A DNA stretch of 64,000 nucleotides from Cucumis sativus (taxonomy: Eukaryota; Streptophyta; Magnoliopsida; Cucurbitales; Cucurbitaceae), in assembly GCF_000004075.3 (NCBI RefSeq), contig NC_026657.2, positions 20,146,501-20,210,500 on the forward strand. Reading direction: 5' to 3'. The notes below the pieces were generated by a model. It had not been told where the DNA came from, did not search any database, and was given only the letters and a program-made list of their open reading frames with translations. How positions within the stretch are numbered: position 1 is the first letter of the stretch; the number at the start of each line of letters is the position of its first letter. Of this stretch, positions 16,613 through 29,793 are shown piece by piece. The translations under genes and the position numbers were made by a program.

Positions 16613-19600
16613 AAACGCACCCTTAGGGGTTGTTTGGGCCTCAAGTTATTACTGTGTGGTTGGGTTATTATAACTCTAACCCATGTTTGGGGCCCAATTT
16701 ATGGAAACCATAGTTTCCATAATTCCCCATTTACCCTTAAACCTCTCATTCTTCCTCCTTCAACCTTCCCGTCATCTTCCTCTCAACGTGTGTTGAGATT
16801 TCTTCAAGTCGTCTTCAACCTTTTCCTCAACCCGTCTTCTTCCTCCTTTCCCTTCATTTCTTTAATCGATTGTGAAGTTCGTAATAAATCTCTTCGTTCG
16901 TTATTCTGTCAGAAAAAAATCTCATCCGTATCTCAACGCGTGACGATAACCCAACCCCTTTCCTCAACCATTCACGACAACCTAACCTCTTCTCCCCTTC
17001 AACGGGTATTCATCTTCTCTCAAACCATTTTCAAAATCTCTGCAACCCCCCTTCAACCTTTCTCCAAATAGTTTAATCCTTCCCTGATTTCCATACATAA
17101 TCATCCCTTTGTCTATTCCTTCGTCGATTTCGTTGCGGAAAAAAAAAATTTCCCGTTTTCTTTTTCCTCAACGCCTCGTGCAAGCCCTTTTTGTGCTTCC
17201 CCTTTCGAATTCCCCTTGTCGCTCGAACGTTGCATTTGCCGCCTGGAATTTCCCTTGCCTATTGAAATTTTGTTTCAAACTGATATTGGATAGGTGCTAC
17301 ACAATCCTTTGTGCCTCTGTGATGTTTGAGCAAGGTAGGGTTGGAGGTTGAAGGTTTCAATCCGATTTTTGCATATAGCTGATGACGAGGTCTATAATTT
17401 TCCATTTCTTATATTTTATTTTTTGTGCATTTTTTCTTGTTATTTCAGTTTCCTTCAACATCCATGCTTTTGTACACATTTCTTGTCGTTTCTTTCATTT
17501 ATGTTGAATGCAACTTTGTTCCATTTAAAAATTTATTTCCTTTGAATTTCTTGTTTTGTCATTTCTTGATGTATCTCTGTTGTGCTTCTTCATCAAATAC
17601 AACTCTGTTGGGCCATCTGTTATGTTCATAAATGTATACTCATATGCTATTACATTTCATTTTCCTTCTTTACAATTGTAATTTACTCCAAATAAAGGCT
17701 TCATTAAGATGTGACCTTTGAGTTGTCTGCTCTGCTTGTACATTGTCTATTTAGTACTGCTGCCAAATTTTTCTTCCTACTTAATGTGGTAGGTTTTCAT
17801 GGTTACAGTTTGACTATTTAACACTTTTCAGAACCTTATCCTGTCATATTATTTTTTATTTTACTCAATAAATTGGTCATTTATTTCACTTATACCGTTT
17901 ATATAAACATCACATTTCTTATGTCTTCTTCTGTGTTGTATCCCCCATTGGATGTTCTTCTTTCTTATGTTCAATTTTGCTTGGTAGGTCATCTACCTTT
18001 GGTTCATTATGTTTTCACGTCTCGTCTTTCTCTTTTTATGTTTTTTGTCATGAAGCATTTTACAAATAATTTGTGGGGTTGCCAATGTTTTCATGTATGT
18101 ATACTATATTGCACAACATGTTCTTACATGTTCCATGTTTCATACTTCTCTATTATGTTTCTTCTCATTAACCTTCTTAGTACTGATGTGTGTGTCGGCC
18201 AATGTTCTCATTTGTTTGTTCTTTTTTTGGCATAAGTATACTCCATGTATTTCTTCATCTATGAAATACAATTTTTTTCAAGCTTCAACCACGTTGTTAT
18301 TTGATGTTGCTTGTCATGAACTATGTTACGAACAAATTGTGTGTGGCTGCCATTGTTTTATGTTCTGTGTTCTTATTCAAGGCACATAGTCCATGAAGTT
18401 TCTCTTGTCATGTTTCTTATCCTCAACCATGGTACCAATAATATATGTGTGTGGATGCCTATGTTTTGATTCATGGTTATGGTTTTTAAGGCATACTATG
18501 ATTCATTATGTGTGTTGCTGCAAATGGTTTTTTGTATGCATGATTTCCATGCCCATACGTTTCTGTACTTTTGTGTTATGCATATTGAATATTGATGTGT
18601 CCACTACTAAAATTGTTTCATCATATTGAACGGTTTCATATCCTCTGAGGCTATTTTTTTATAAAAAAAAACCTAGTCATATTATTCTTTATATTAATAA
18701 GTTTCCATTTCCATTTCAACATCGATCAACCCTCGAGAGTACACGATACGCCCTTATATGATCTTATTGGCAACTATTTTTTTCCAATATTTTGTTTACG
18801 CCGACACACTCACTTGTGTATGTTTTTTTTTTCTTAGGACAACCGACTCCGTACGTTCATTAAAATAGGTACTACGAATTTGTCGTTTTGTAGTACAATA
18901 TTTCATTTATTCTCCGAACAATTGTTATGTCGCTTCTTCCCCTGTATTTACAACATTACTTTTCCCTTATTCAATTGTAAAAAAAATTGCACGTTAAGTT
19001 CTATTAATTTATGTTTTTCGCAGTATACAACATAAGCATTGGTTCATATTATTAGAAAGCATATGTCGTTCCTATATGTTTCTTATTATTGTCTTCAAAT
19101 GTGCGAACTTATTTTTAAATTTCAATGCATATTTGTAATCGCTATACTGTCACTTTAATTTACATGTGCATTTTTTAAAAACTCTACCTCCTTTAACAAT
19201 CCAATTGATATGACTTTGAAAAACCAACAATCATGAATTTTAAAAAGAAAAAAAATAGGGTTTAGGTTCCGAACCATTACTCACTCTTTTAAAATACAAT
19301 AGCAGTAATTTTTAAAAATTTCACAATTTCTTTTCTCAAATATGATCAACAGTTTTAAATAAAACACCATGATTATTTTTTTAAAAAAAAATTGTGTTCA
19401 AGATTACACATGTGCTTTTAAAAAAACATTATTCACACAAACTTGACTGCACTATCTATCACCATACTTTCTATTAAATTTTTTTTAATAAATGGCCACG
19501 GTTATTGTGTTTTATGTTTAAAAAAATACTCAATCTATACCTTTAGTAAATTGATTAAACCTACCATAAACATGGAAAAACATGTTCGACACGTAGAACA

Positions 19601-20379
19601 CATTATTCCACCAATGCACTAGGGTGTTTTTTTTTTTTACGCATATTCTATTATGTTCCAACGCATGCCTTCATTGTTTGTGTAAACAAAGCTAAGTAGG
19701 TTCATACAGAATCATGTTTGTACTGGTTTGAACTGCAATGGTGTCAGAAAAAATTCGTACTATATTAACTGTATTCACATGCACCTAAAATCAGTTACTA
19801 CTGTTTTTGGAGGCACTATTGAACAACAATAAACAGGTCACACATACACTACAGGAAACTAGGCATCAAATTAGGCAGCTTGCGAACTTTCGTATGATCC
19901 ACGCCTCTAACCTCGTTTGTCATCAAAGTACTATAATGGATAGACAAACTTGTGCCATTCTATGTCACTTAATTAGGACATCTGCTGGTTTGACGTCGAC
20001 AAAAATTGTCGATGTGGAGGAGATGGTCACAATGTTCCTGCATATCTTGGCACATGATGTGAAGGATAGAATCATCCAACGAGATTTTGTGCGCTCGGGA
20101 GAGATTGTTTCACCTCACTTCAACCTTGTGTTGGTTCACTAGAAGAAAACTACCCTACAATGACAGTTATATATCTCAAAAAATGAATGGAAGAAAAAAA
20201 AACTGTCACGAAATATAAAATTTCGCGTTTTTGGCGGGAAAAGACGGAATTTTTTGGAAAACACTTTTCGTGACAGTTATTAACTGTCATAGAATGTTAG
20301 GGTTAAATTTTTTTTTTTTTTTCCTTTTCTTTTCTTTTTCCTTTTTCTTTCTTTTCCCTATTTCCTTCTTCCTCCCCGT

Positions 20380-20755
20380 GCGTCCTTCCCCTTCTCCCCA
20401 GCCGCAACCGCTGCGCCTCTTCTCCTTCCTCCCGTACGCCGCGATGACTCCACCGTCTCCTTCTCCCTTCCCTTCCGTTTCCTTCCCGCCGCAGCCCAGC
20501 CGCAGCCAGCCGTCTTTCTCTTCCGTTTTCTTCCCGCCGCAGCCCAGCCGTAGCCCGCGATCTGCCGTCTCCATCTCCGATTCGCGAAGCAACCTTGCAG
20601 CAGTCGTCCCGCGCGCCGATCTGCCGTCTCCATCGCTGGTTCTGTCTTCGTCGAAGCCCGAGCCGCCGTGTGAACCAGTAACCGCCACGTTCGCCGCTCA
20701 CAACCGCCGGTCGTCGATCCACATTCTGTTTTCCTCTTCATTCAATTTCCCCTGA
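20380..20755 (+). other. GC-rich leader inside CACTA 1
   Basis: A sharp GC/CT-rich island in AT-rich DNA, open on the + strand as a Pro/Ser-rich reading frame (20231-20755) and open in several antisense frames too. It includes a 48 bp tandem duplication around TTCCCGCCGCAGCCCAGCCG (20483 and 20531). This looks like a captured 5'UTR or first exon of a host gene, not a proven protein; multi-frame openness is expected from its composition. Confidence 0.5.
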
Positions 20756-20779
20756 AAAAACCCTCACCCATCGGATTTC

Positions 20780-20960
20780 AAGACAATCGAAGCAACCTCA
20801 AGAGGGAAATCAAGACAATCAAGCCGTCCCGATGGGTGGTGCCTGTTTTTGATTGGTTGCAACGCGAAGGGGCTTTGGCTTTGGGCCCTGAAGGCCCCTT
20901 GGTTGAGGAATTTTGGGATAATGTAATGTTAGAAGATACGCAATTTACGCCCTTACTGTG
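20780..20960 (+). pseudogene. Captured exon-like fragment in CACTA 1, parent unknown
   Basis: An open stretch containing SRWVVPVFDWLQREGALA, GPEGPLVEEFWDNVML and EDTQFTPLL, ending near a GTGAGT donor at about 20959. The protein-like composition and splice-like end suggest a captured host exon. I do not recognise the parent gene. Confidence 0.5.
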
Positions 20961-21969
20961 AGTACCGGTGCTATATATATCTATTCTTCACTTTATTTTG
21001 GAACTGATTTTTGGGGGTGCCATTCTCCAAGGTAAACCACATATTGCCTTCTCTTTCTTCGTTCTTTTCTTTCTGCGTTGGAGTTTCAGAACTGACAATT
21101 TTATAGTTTGTAGTTTATAATTTCTCATTGAAATTGGATAGTAGTAGAAAGAGAGGTCTTCCGATTAAGATGGATAAAGTTTATTATAATATTATTGTTT
21201 ATTTTTTTACCATATTAGTTTGATGTCACTGTCAATTCACGAATGCATTTGATACTTGTAATGGTTGAAGAATTAAACATATTTTTCTAGAAGAAGAAAC
21301 CATTGTTTAAATAATGATCTCAACGAAGTTCTACTTCCTATGTTTGTTTTAGTTTTTTGAAGTGGAATGACACAAAACTACAAATGTTTATCAAACTGCC
21401 TTTCAAGTGTATGGTATTAAAAAGTGTAATGGAATTGGAGGCTCTGATGAAATGAAACATCAAAAGATAGACATAAACTTAAATTTCTTTAGGTAAAAAT
21501 TCTGCGTTAATTGTATTTACTAGTTGAAGTGAAATTTACTTTTCATTCAATTGCATCAGTGTCTGCATGAAATATTGTGATGTAGCTTTGATGTTCCACA
21601 CTGATATGTTAATTTTGACATTTTGAATAACATTGAGAACTTTCCACTTTTCAAACCTCTATTTGGTTTGTATCTTAATTAACAGTTGTTGAATTATGAA
21701 AATGCTCACCTACACTTGTAAATTATTTAATTATCGTTTATTTCTTCTTTTCAGTGAAATATATATTTTGCACCTATTCTTTGGCAAGAAGTTTTAAAGT
21801 CACACTCATTATTTATTGTGCTAAAAATTTCTGATGTGTTGCCATAAATATTTTGTCTTTTTTCTACTATTTACTCTGAAAGAATATTTGCTTTTTTTTT
21901 TTTTTTTTGTAATGGGTGTTTAATGATTCCTATGAGTTACCACATTTGTGATTTTCTATGTTTTCTCAG

Positions 21970-22020
21970 GTTTGTGAAGAGGCATTCACCATTTACCTAT
22001 ATTATTGTGGACAATAAAAC
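21970..22020 (+). pseudogene. Captured pfkB-type sugar kinase exon fragment in CACTA 1
   Basis: A 51 bp segment bounded by CTCAG and GTAAGT encodes FVKRHSPFTYIIVDNKT. The SPFTYIIVD string is characteristic of a plant pfkB/ribokinase-like carbohydrate kinase, where it usually precedes TRTCIHTPG. No further exon of the kinase was recognised nearby. A captured and probably non-functional exon; the family call rests on a short motif. Confidence 0.55.
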
Positions 22021-25000
22021 GTAAGTATTTGGATTTCCATGCTCCTCCTCTGTAATTGAGTGTAAAGGTCGTCTTGTTTTTGGCTTGTTTTGGTTTTCAT
22101 CTTGCCCCTGTATATTCTTTATCTCTTTTTTTTCGTTACTGGTGTTAAACTTTACTCTAAAAAAATATGGACGGTGTTGGAACTTTGGAAAAATGCAAAT
22201 GCAGTATCCTTTGATTTTGATTGCATAATTTGGATTTAGTGATAATCATTGAGGTAGCCTTGCACCGTTTGGATTTTGATAGCATATTGCAAATGTGTGT
22301 ATTTTGTGGCGAAAAATCTATGTGAGAATATGTATGGTTATTCTCTATTGTCCTTCATTTTTTATGTTTGTTGTCCTTCAATTTTAGAAATTTGTTATTT
22401 TCTTAGAAGATCATCATTGCTAAACATAACTTTATTTTTTAGAAGATCATCATTGATAAACATCATCGGCCATGTTTATGATCATAGAAAACTTATCTTC
22501 TGATGCATGCTAATATGATTCTTGTACCAAGATTTTCAATATCTTCAACTCATGTAGCATTTTTTTTTATGTGAGATCTTAAGACCCAGATATGCAAGCA
22601 GCTTTAACTCTCCTTCAAACGCTGTTTGATCGTTTGTATGTTGACAAGCAAATGCAATGGGTCTTAAACCCTTTTCTTCCATTTCTCTAATCTTCTTTTC
22701 CAGGTTTAACCTCTTTGTTTACTTGTAAAATAACATATTTATCTTTAATCTTTAAAATGTGTTGATTAATTTTTGCCATGTTTTCTAGTGGATTACTTTG
22801 ATGAGGAGACATGCTGAAGTTGTATTGAATGATGAAATAATATTCTTCTCTTTATGAAATTTTGTAAGGTGCAGAATAAAAGTTTCAAGTAGTTCAATTT
22901 AAGCTTCGGTTTAGTAGCTATTTTGTTTTTAGGTTTTTAAAAATTAACCTAACGATTTACATCTTTCTAAAGTACAAAAGTTAAACTTTTAGCTAAATAA
23001 AAGAAAAGTTCAAAACAAAAACTGTTTTTTCATGGTTTTAAAACAAAAACAAAAAACCAAATAGTTATCAATGGAAAGTATTTTATATTGTAAGAACGTT
23101 TGATATCCCAAACTATGGACCTAAGTTTTTGATAGATGATATGTTCTTATTCTCAAATAGTTAATATTAGTTTCTACTGTAGTTCAAAACTCTAAATGCA
23201 AAGTTTTTTATTTTCTTTGACATTTGTTGTATGGTATTGTAGTTCAAAACTCTCTATTGTAGTTTACAAAATGTAACTTTTGCGTTTTTATTAGGTTTTG
23301 CATGAATATGATCTACTATAGTGTTGAAGCTACCAAGTAAGTGATTATATTTACACAACAATTATGAGGGTCTTTTTACAACGAGTTATATTGTTATGTT
23401 TAATGTTACTCTTATGAGTTTTTATTGATATGTTTAATATTACTTTGTTGCTTCATACCCAAGTTGTTGATTCGTATCTCTCTATTGTTCGTCCCTATTT
23501 TGATATTGATTTTTCCTTTGTTTTTTTGTTTATTACCTAAATTGTGCTATTTGCTATCATTTTCCTTCTTTTAAATATTATTTGGCATTTGACCTTTTGA
23601 TTTTGTTTGGGCACTTTTGGTGTCCTATTTGTTTTAGTTTTGTTATAAAACAGAAGTTTTGACTTCTATGGTCAACATGAAAGATGAAAACAAAGGTCGT
23701 TGGTTCATAAAGCTAAGGTTTGTTCAACTAGTTATGAATGTTGATATATTGTTCTCGTAGGATCAATTGATTTTGGATGATTATCTGCTTTTGGGTTCTT
23801 ATAAAATGATTTGTACTAGTCAAAAATGATTTTTAATCCTCTGGAGACCACTCTCCAACATTCTCTTTTTTGTGTCTTAAACAGCTAGATTGAGATATTG
23901 AGAGTGTTGTTTTTGGCGACAGATTAGAGCGATTTTCAGGTGAGTTTCAGTTGTGTGTGTTCTGTTTTAGTTGTGGGTTCTTTTAGGATTCTTCTAACCT
24001 GTGCACATTTTTAGCAGTTAGTATGATAAGCATACTATCTATACACCTAAAACCCATTGTACTATTTATTATATTGACGTATTCAATATTGATTGTGGAC
24101 TGTGTATTCTAGAGAGAAAGAGTGAGCTGGGTATGTTTTTGGTATGTGTATTCTAGAGAGAAAGAGTAGCAGTATGTTTTTGTTTGCTGTGTTTGCCTAA
24201 TATAGTCCTCATGGTCTTCTCTTTTCATTTCATGGAATCAAGTGTTGAAGTTCTTGTTTCTGTGCTGTATTTTGTTGAGACGTTGATTTAGTTATTCATT
24301 GACTGTACGTATGTGTTATGGATTCTTTGTAGGTTCAACTGGAGTCGACAAGTTCATAAGTTTTGTTTCAAATATCATTTCCAGAAACGAACATTCTCGG
24401 TTGGTCCAGTCAAATATATTCGAATGCTATTTAAGATATTTTTTGATTAAGGGTTAGTATTTCGTACATGTGGATTACTGAAACTTGTATTAAGATGTAC
24501 AAATATTATAAATCGTATTATAGTGTATATATATTAAAGTGTTGGCTATTTTCTTGTACATTGGTGTGAAACTTGTATAATTTCAAATTTGTCATTCTCA
24601 GCTACATTATTGTCATTCTAATGGTTCGTGTAATGGTGGAGCTGCATGGAGAACAGAATAAAACTATAGGAAATTGAGAAATGTGATAGTTAATAGTTGT
24701 TGTAAATTGTCACGATTGCTCTATATGTGACAGGAATAACATGTCGTCATAAGATAAATAATGACAATTTTTTTAAAAAAAAAAACTGTCACGATTGCAT
24801 TATATTTGACTGGAAAAAAATGTCGTCAATGGCAAAACAATGACATTTAATGTTATCGAAAAACTGTCACGATTGCACAATCGTTGACTGGAAAAAAATG
24901 TCGTCAATAACTAAACAATGACATTTTTACAAAAAAAAACTGTCGCGAAAAACATATTCATGACAATTAATACATGTCACGATAATAGAATTCGTGACAA

Positions 25001-26376
25001 TTATTTAACTGTCGTTAATAAAGAAATGATGATAGTTATTGAATGTCATAAAATAAATTATGACAGTTATTGAATGTCGTTGAATGTTGATTAACGACAT
25101 TTATTTCATGTCATAAAACAACCTATTGCGACAGTTTTCAAAAACTGTCATCGAAGGCCTTTCCATGACTCCCGTTTCTATGACTGAAAATAACTGTCGC
25201 GAAATCCGTTCGCAACAGTAAATAACTGTCGTCGTAGCCCACTTTTGTACTAGTGGTTGTGTTACAACTACACGACGAGTTGTTGAAAAAACCACAAGCA
25301 GTAACAAACACATGCACTGATGCACGATAGAGGTGTTTCGAGGTTCGCATATTCTTCTACTTTCTAATTTATGACTCACGAAGTCCAACTACTTGAATGC
25401 GCTATGCTTGAATTTGCAGAATTGCCTAGGGGCATTGGATAGGGTGTACATCAAGATCAACATGTCGCATAATGATAGGCTAGGTATAGAACACGTAAGG
25501 AGGAAGTAGCCACAAACGTCCTCGGTGTATGTGACACGAAAGAAGACTTCGTGTTTGTTTTGGTTGGCTAGAAAGGGTTTGCAGCTGATTCGCAAATTCT
25601 TCGAGATGCTATTGCACAAACAAACAACCTGTAGGTTCCAAAGGGTAACTGAAAGTTGTATAGTTGAATCAATGAATACGTAAATAACCTTATTTAGACA
25701 TGATGCATTCGTAACAGGTTACTATTATCTATGTGACGCGGGGTTCCCCAATGCAGAGGGATTTTTGGCTCTGTACAGAGGACAGCGATATCACTTGGAG
25801 TGGCATAAAACGAGAAATACACATACCACCATGAAAGAGCACTTCAACATGAAACGTTCCTTTGCTCGTAATGTTATTGAACAAGCATTCGATCTGTTGA
25901 AGTGTCGATGGGCAATACTTCGCGGCAAGTCCTACTATCCCATACAAGTTCAGTGTCGAACAATTATGGCATGTTGCCTACTACACAATCTTATCAACCA
26001 CGAGATGACAAATGTCGATTTTGTTGAAGACGTGGACAAGGGAGACTCCACCTACACGACTATCGGAGGTGATGACATTCAATTCATTGAGAACTCGAAA
26101 GAATAGATGTAGTGGCGGGATGACTTGGCTGCCGAGATGTTCAATCAATGGCAGTTGCGTAATCAATAAACTATGTGTGTCAATTTAGTATTTATGTATT
26201 CGTTTTAACTTAGTATTGGGCGTGTCTTCCTTTATAGTTTAATGTATGCATGCATGAACAACACGAATGAAACTGTCTCCCTTCACGTAATATACGCTAT
26301 TAAATGACATTTTTTTTATTTTGCCTTTCTATCTACTGAAATTACTGATTTCTATGTTGTCATTTCAATTGTCAGT

Positions 26377-27353
26377 ATGTGCATGTAAGCATGTGTGGAC
26401 GAAGGACGAAGAGGCAACCCTCGTGGAGTGTATGGTGGAGTTGGTGTCTACTAGTGGATGAATGTCAGAAAATGACACGTTTCGACCGGGGTATCTAGCA
26501 CAGTTTCTTCGAATGATGGTGACGAGTTACCGGTATACAATGTCCATGCGACTACAGTTATTGACCGTCACATAAATACGTTGAAACGATCATATCAGGC
26601 AATAGTAGAAATGTGCGGCCCGTCCTGTAGCGGGTTTGGTTGGAATGACGATGTGAAGTGCATCGTTACTGAGAAGGAATTGTTTGACAACTGGGTTAGG
26701 GTATGTGAAAAGTATAATTGTACACTAATATAATTTTTACTTAAGTATGAAATAAGTATAATATTTGATTTTTCTTTCTTATGCAGAGTCATCCTCCTGC
26801 AGCCAAGGGCCTGCTAAATAAGCCATTTCCTTATTGCTTCGTATGTATTCGAGAAAGACAGGGCAACAAGAGCCCATGTGGAGACATTTGTTGACGTCGG
26901 ATCGAACGTTCCTAGCAGGTTCGAGAAATTTGCTAGCATGAATCTCAATGATATGGAAATTCCATATATGTCCAGTCATGGGTTTAACATGTCTCCCAAC
27001 AACATCGAACAACCTAGTCAAGGAAGCGATTGTAAGACGTGCTCGAGCAGCTCAAAACGGAAGCGAAGAGGGCAGAATTCAAATACAGTTGATGTCATTA
27101 AGGATGTCATGGCTTGCCAAACCGATCAGCTGAGGCTCATTGTAGAGTGGCCGCAATTGGCACTAGAGGATGAAAGTAGAGTCTGTAAGTGGTCATTCGA
27201 GCATTGTGTGCCATACCTGAGCTCAGTAGGTTAGAAAGGATGCAATGCAATCGAATACTGATGAACAATTTAGCGAACATGAAGGGTTTCCTCGAATTTT
27301 CAGATGACGAGAAACTTGACTACTGCATGATGATTTTACGAGGCACTAGCTGA
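26377..27353 (+). pseudogene. Harbinger B accessory Myb/SANT-like ORF, decayed
   Basis: Starts near 26377 with HVWTKDEEATLVECMVELVS, then in-frame stops. Resumes after a likely intron at about 26789 with SHPPAAKGLLNKPFPY, then DVGSNVPSRFEKFASM, a basic SSSKRKRRGQ stretch and a C-terminal NNLANMKGFLEFSDDEKLDYCM-type segment, ending TGA at 27351-27353. Several frameshifts. It retains the middle that element A has lost. Confidence 0.83.
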
Positions 27354-27925
27354 TTGTTTCTTTTACTTTCATGAACTATTATTAATGTTTTTTTTTTTTT
27401 TTTATGATTCTACTTGTTAACTTTTTCTTATTGATGTTTTGTAATGATATTGTTGTTCTGTGTTTTTTGTTCCAATTATTCATATAGTCAAATTAATGCG
27501 ACGTAATTTAATGTATATATATATATTTGCACTCCTAAACCCGCTTTTACGTGATACGTCACCAAAAATAATTGAAATTACTTGGCAATTATAATCAAAC
27601 GTAACAACTAATGGACAACATGTTCAATATGAACATTACCGATCCACAAATTAAATCAATTAGTTCAGGCAACATCTGATCATTTGGTAAAAAAAAGATT
27701 ATTCACTTTGACTATTGGATTTTAAATATGAATTTGATAAAAAAAATTAATTAAAAAATAAATATATCACATCACTACCAACATAACCCTTCCCTCAAAC
27801 ACATCTTATCATAATACTATTATAACCCTACTCACATAACCTTCCCCCAAACACCTCTTATCATAAAACTAGTTTTATCATAACCCTAACATTTCCATAA
27901 CTCAACCATTCCCCCAAACGCACTC

Positions 27926-29780
27926 TTAATGTACGACAAGTACAAGATTATTGTATTTTTCTCATATAAATATGTATGGTTCTAACCAAATATAAACTTA
28001 TTCTCTATTAACATAATTTCAATCTTACTAAATATTGTAACGTTCACTCTAGGGAATGCTATTAAATTATTTAATTGAAATTTACTTTTTTTTTTAGAAA
28101 CATATGCTCAATAGCTAATATAATGTTTCAAACTTTATCTCTCAAATTGTTATTGTCAAGAGCAAAGATGTTTTGACATGTGCAGCAATGAGTGCACAAC
28201 AAAAACAATGAATACTAACTGATTTATGCAACTTCTGGCATTAAATCAAAATTGGGTTTAAGAAGTAATTAATTATTATACATAACTTTCATAAACTTTG
28301 TCACAAGAGAATTTAATCAAATATATAATCACTATATATAAAATTTTAAAGCTCACAAAATTCACATAGAATAATTTAAATATTCAACAATCAAATAAGT
28401 TTCAACATAAGCATGACAAGCAAACGCAAATAAATTTCAATGCAAGCATGACAAGCAAACAAAATTAAAGATAATGTTAGAAATTTTATTCTCATATTTT
28501 AAAAGTAATCTTAACATATAAAAGATAAACACTATCACAGTATTTGTAAAAAGAATGTGATCCAATTAAGAAGATAAATATCCTAATTAAATTTATCATA
28601 TAAAACTCACAAACCATTTGAATCAAATCTTTCAAATATAAAAATTATATTTAAAAATAAGGCATGGTTTACAACCTTAATCTAAACAACATTTAGAACA
28701 TAAATATAATCTAAAATGATATAGTATATTTGACAAATCTATAAGATTAATTAATTAAAATTTTAAAGTCAAGAAATAGTTGATTTTCAATATTTTTTCA
28801 ATTTTGAATCACTAAAAAAAATAAGATTATTTGAGTTTCTCAAACATAAATTTTACTCCTTCACAATCTATAGATATATTTTACACACAATTCATGAAAT
28901 TCATGAAATGATTATCCTCACCGATAAAAGATTGTGATGAAGACTATACACATATACAATATATGTAATAAGCTAATTAATAGTCTAAAATTTTAGAGGA
29001 TGGGGTTTGGAATCTAACAAGTATATACCTAAACAAATTCAATATGATTGAGAAACTTGGAGACAAATAAAGGTCTAATTCACTTAAATACAAAGTAACA
29101 GTTCTATAAAAAATTCTCTTTTAAGTCACAACTCAATATTAATGCTCACATAAAATGTTGTATGAGTTTTACAACGTTATTAGATCAAATGCAAAATATA
29201 AATATATTTTAACAATCAATTTTGCAAACACATAACTTTACATATATGATTAAAGTAAAGTATCTACATTCTTTAAACTTTATGTTCAAGAAAGATGAAT
29301 GATGATGGTGAGAAGATAAATGATGAATACACCAAATAAATACATATGCAAAGTCACCAAAATTAAAACAATTATCGTACTTGAACGAGATTCTAAATAC
29401 CTCAAAACTATAAAGAAAATTTCAGTTGGATCTTTAACATGAATTAAAACCAAATTTTACACGACCTTCAAAGTGGTGAGACTCGTGTTGATAACATGTT
29501 ATAAAATAAAAAATAAAGAAACTAAATAAAAACAATAAAACAACACAGAAGGAAGAGAGCTACACATTCTATTTAAAAAACTTGTCATGATATGAATTAC
29601 ACCCGGTGGAATTAGAATTAACAGTAAATTCAATATAAATTGAACCACGAGAAAGAAAGAAAGAAAAGAATATAATCAAATAAGGAATAATAATAAATCC
29701 TTACGAAGAGCAAACCCACGACAAAACCAAACAATATTTATCATAAACCCGTAACCAAACACCCCTCTAGGGCAACCATC
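27926..29780. other. AT-rich region upstream of the RPL8 gene
   Basis: No ORF with recognisable content. A short direct repeat of GCATGACAAGCAAAC occurs near 28410-28455. An A/C-rich, GAAAGAAA-rich stretch precedes the RPL8 promoter. Otherwise nothing seen. Confidence 0.6.
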
Positions 29781-29793
29781 CTTCCCCTCTTAA

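Larger units (their letters stand above)
14013..16622 (+). mobile_element. PIF/Harbinger element A, internally deleted
   Basis: The right end is precise: a 53 bp subterminal tandem repeat, then TTCCCCCAAACGCACCC ending at 16622, followed by TTA (16623-16625). The reverse complement of this end, GGGTGCGTTTGGGGG, is a typical PIF/Harbinger terminus and TTA is the usual target. The left outer terminus is missing: similarity to element B begins inside it at about 14018 (TTATAATAACCCAAACCC), so the left edge is approximate. Inside are a 5' leader, the C-terminal part of a HARBI1-type nuclease, and a shrunken Myb/SANT-like ORF. This is a non-autonomous deletion derivative. Confidence 0.85.
20137..25255. 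mobile_element. CACTA (En/Spm-type) element 1, non-autonomous, 5119 bp
   Basis: Begins CACTAGAAGAAAACTACCC and ends ...CACTTTTGTACTAGTG, so both termini start CACTAG on their own strands. The 3 bp flanks are GTT (20134-20136) and GTT (25256-25258), the expected target duplication. Both ends carry subterminal copies of ACTGTCACGA, GTGACAGTTA and AATGACATT-type motifs in both orientations, about 15 of them in 24.7-25.24 kb. No TNP2-like transposase or TNPA gene is visible. The interior holds gene-like fragments: a GC-rich leader (20380-20750), an exon-like piece ending near 20960, and a sugar-kinase exon at 21970-22020. Element 2 at 53064 shares the first 250 bp or so, so this is one family. 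Confidence 0.95.
19807..26169 (+). pseudogene. Harbinger B transposase (HARBI1-type), split by CACTA insertion
   Basis: The N-terminal part (19807-20136) encodes a helix-rich segment with MDRQTCAILCHLIRTSAG and FLHILAHDVKDRIIQRDFVRSGE. It breaks at the CACTA insertion and resumes at 25256 in the order expected for this family. Conserved pieces after the insertion are the GALD-type region near 25430, a degraded AGWEGSAADSR region near 25560, YYYLCDAGFPNAEGFLALYRGQ from about 25720, and the RNVIEQAFDLLKCRWAILRG block, ending QLRNQ-stop at 26167-26169. Stops and frameshifts occur outside the insertion, so the gene has decayed as well as being interrupted. Confidence 0.88.
16626..27925 (+). mobile_element. 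PIF/Harbinger element B, with nested CACTA insertion
   Basis: Left end GGGGTTGTTTGGGCC at 16626; right end CCCCCAAACGCACTC ending at 27925. TTA flanks both sides (16623-16625 and 27926-27928), the expected 3 bp target duplication. Without the 5.1 kb CACTA insertion (20137-25255) the element is about 6.2 kb. Layout: a long T/C-rich leader with no clear ORF (16.6-19.8 kb), a split nuclease pseudogene (19807-26169), a Myb/SANT-like pseudogene (26377-27353), and a subterminal repeat. The left TTA is also the right TTA of element A, so the two elements abut directly. Confidence 0.9.

Noticed and set aside
17873-18629. Cys/Phe-rich + strand frames in the Harbinger B leader
   Set aside because: T-rich DNA gives such frames by chance; there is no domain, and they overlap in different frames within transposon sequence.
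20287-20741. Arg/Glu-rich minus-strand frames opposite the CACTA 1 leader
   Set aside because: Several overlapping frames are open because the sequence is CT-rich on one strand; no domain is recognisable.
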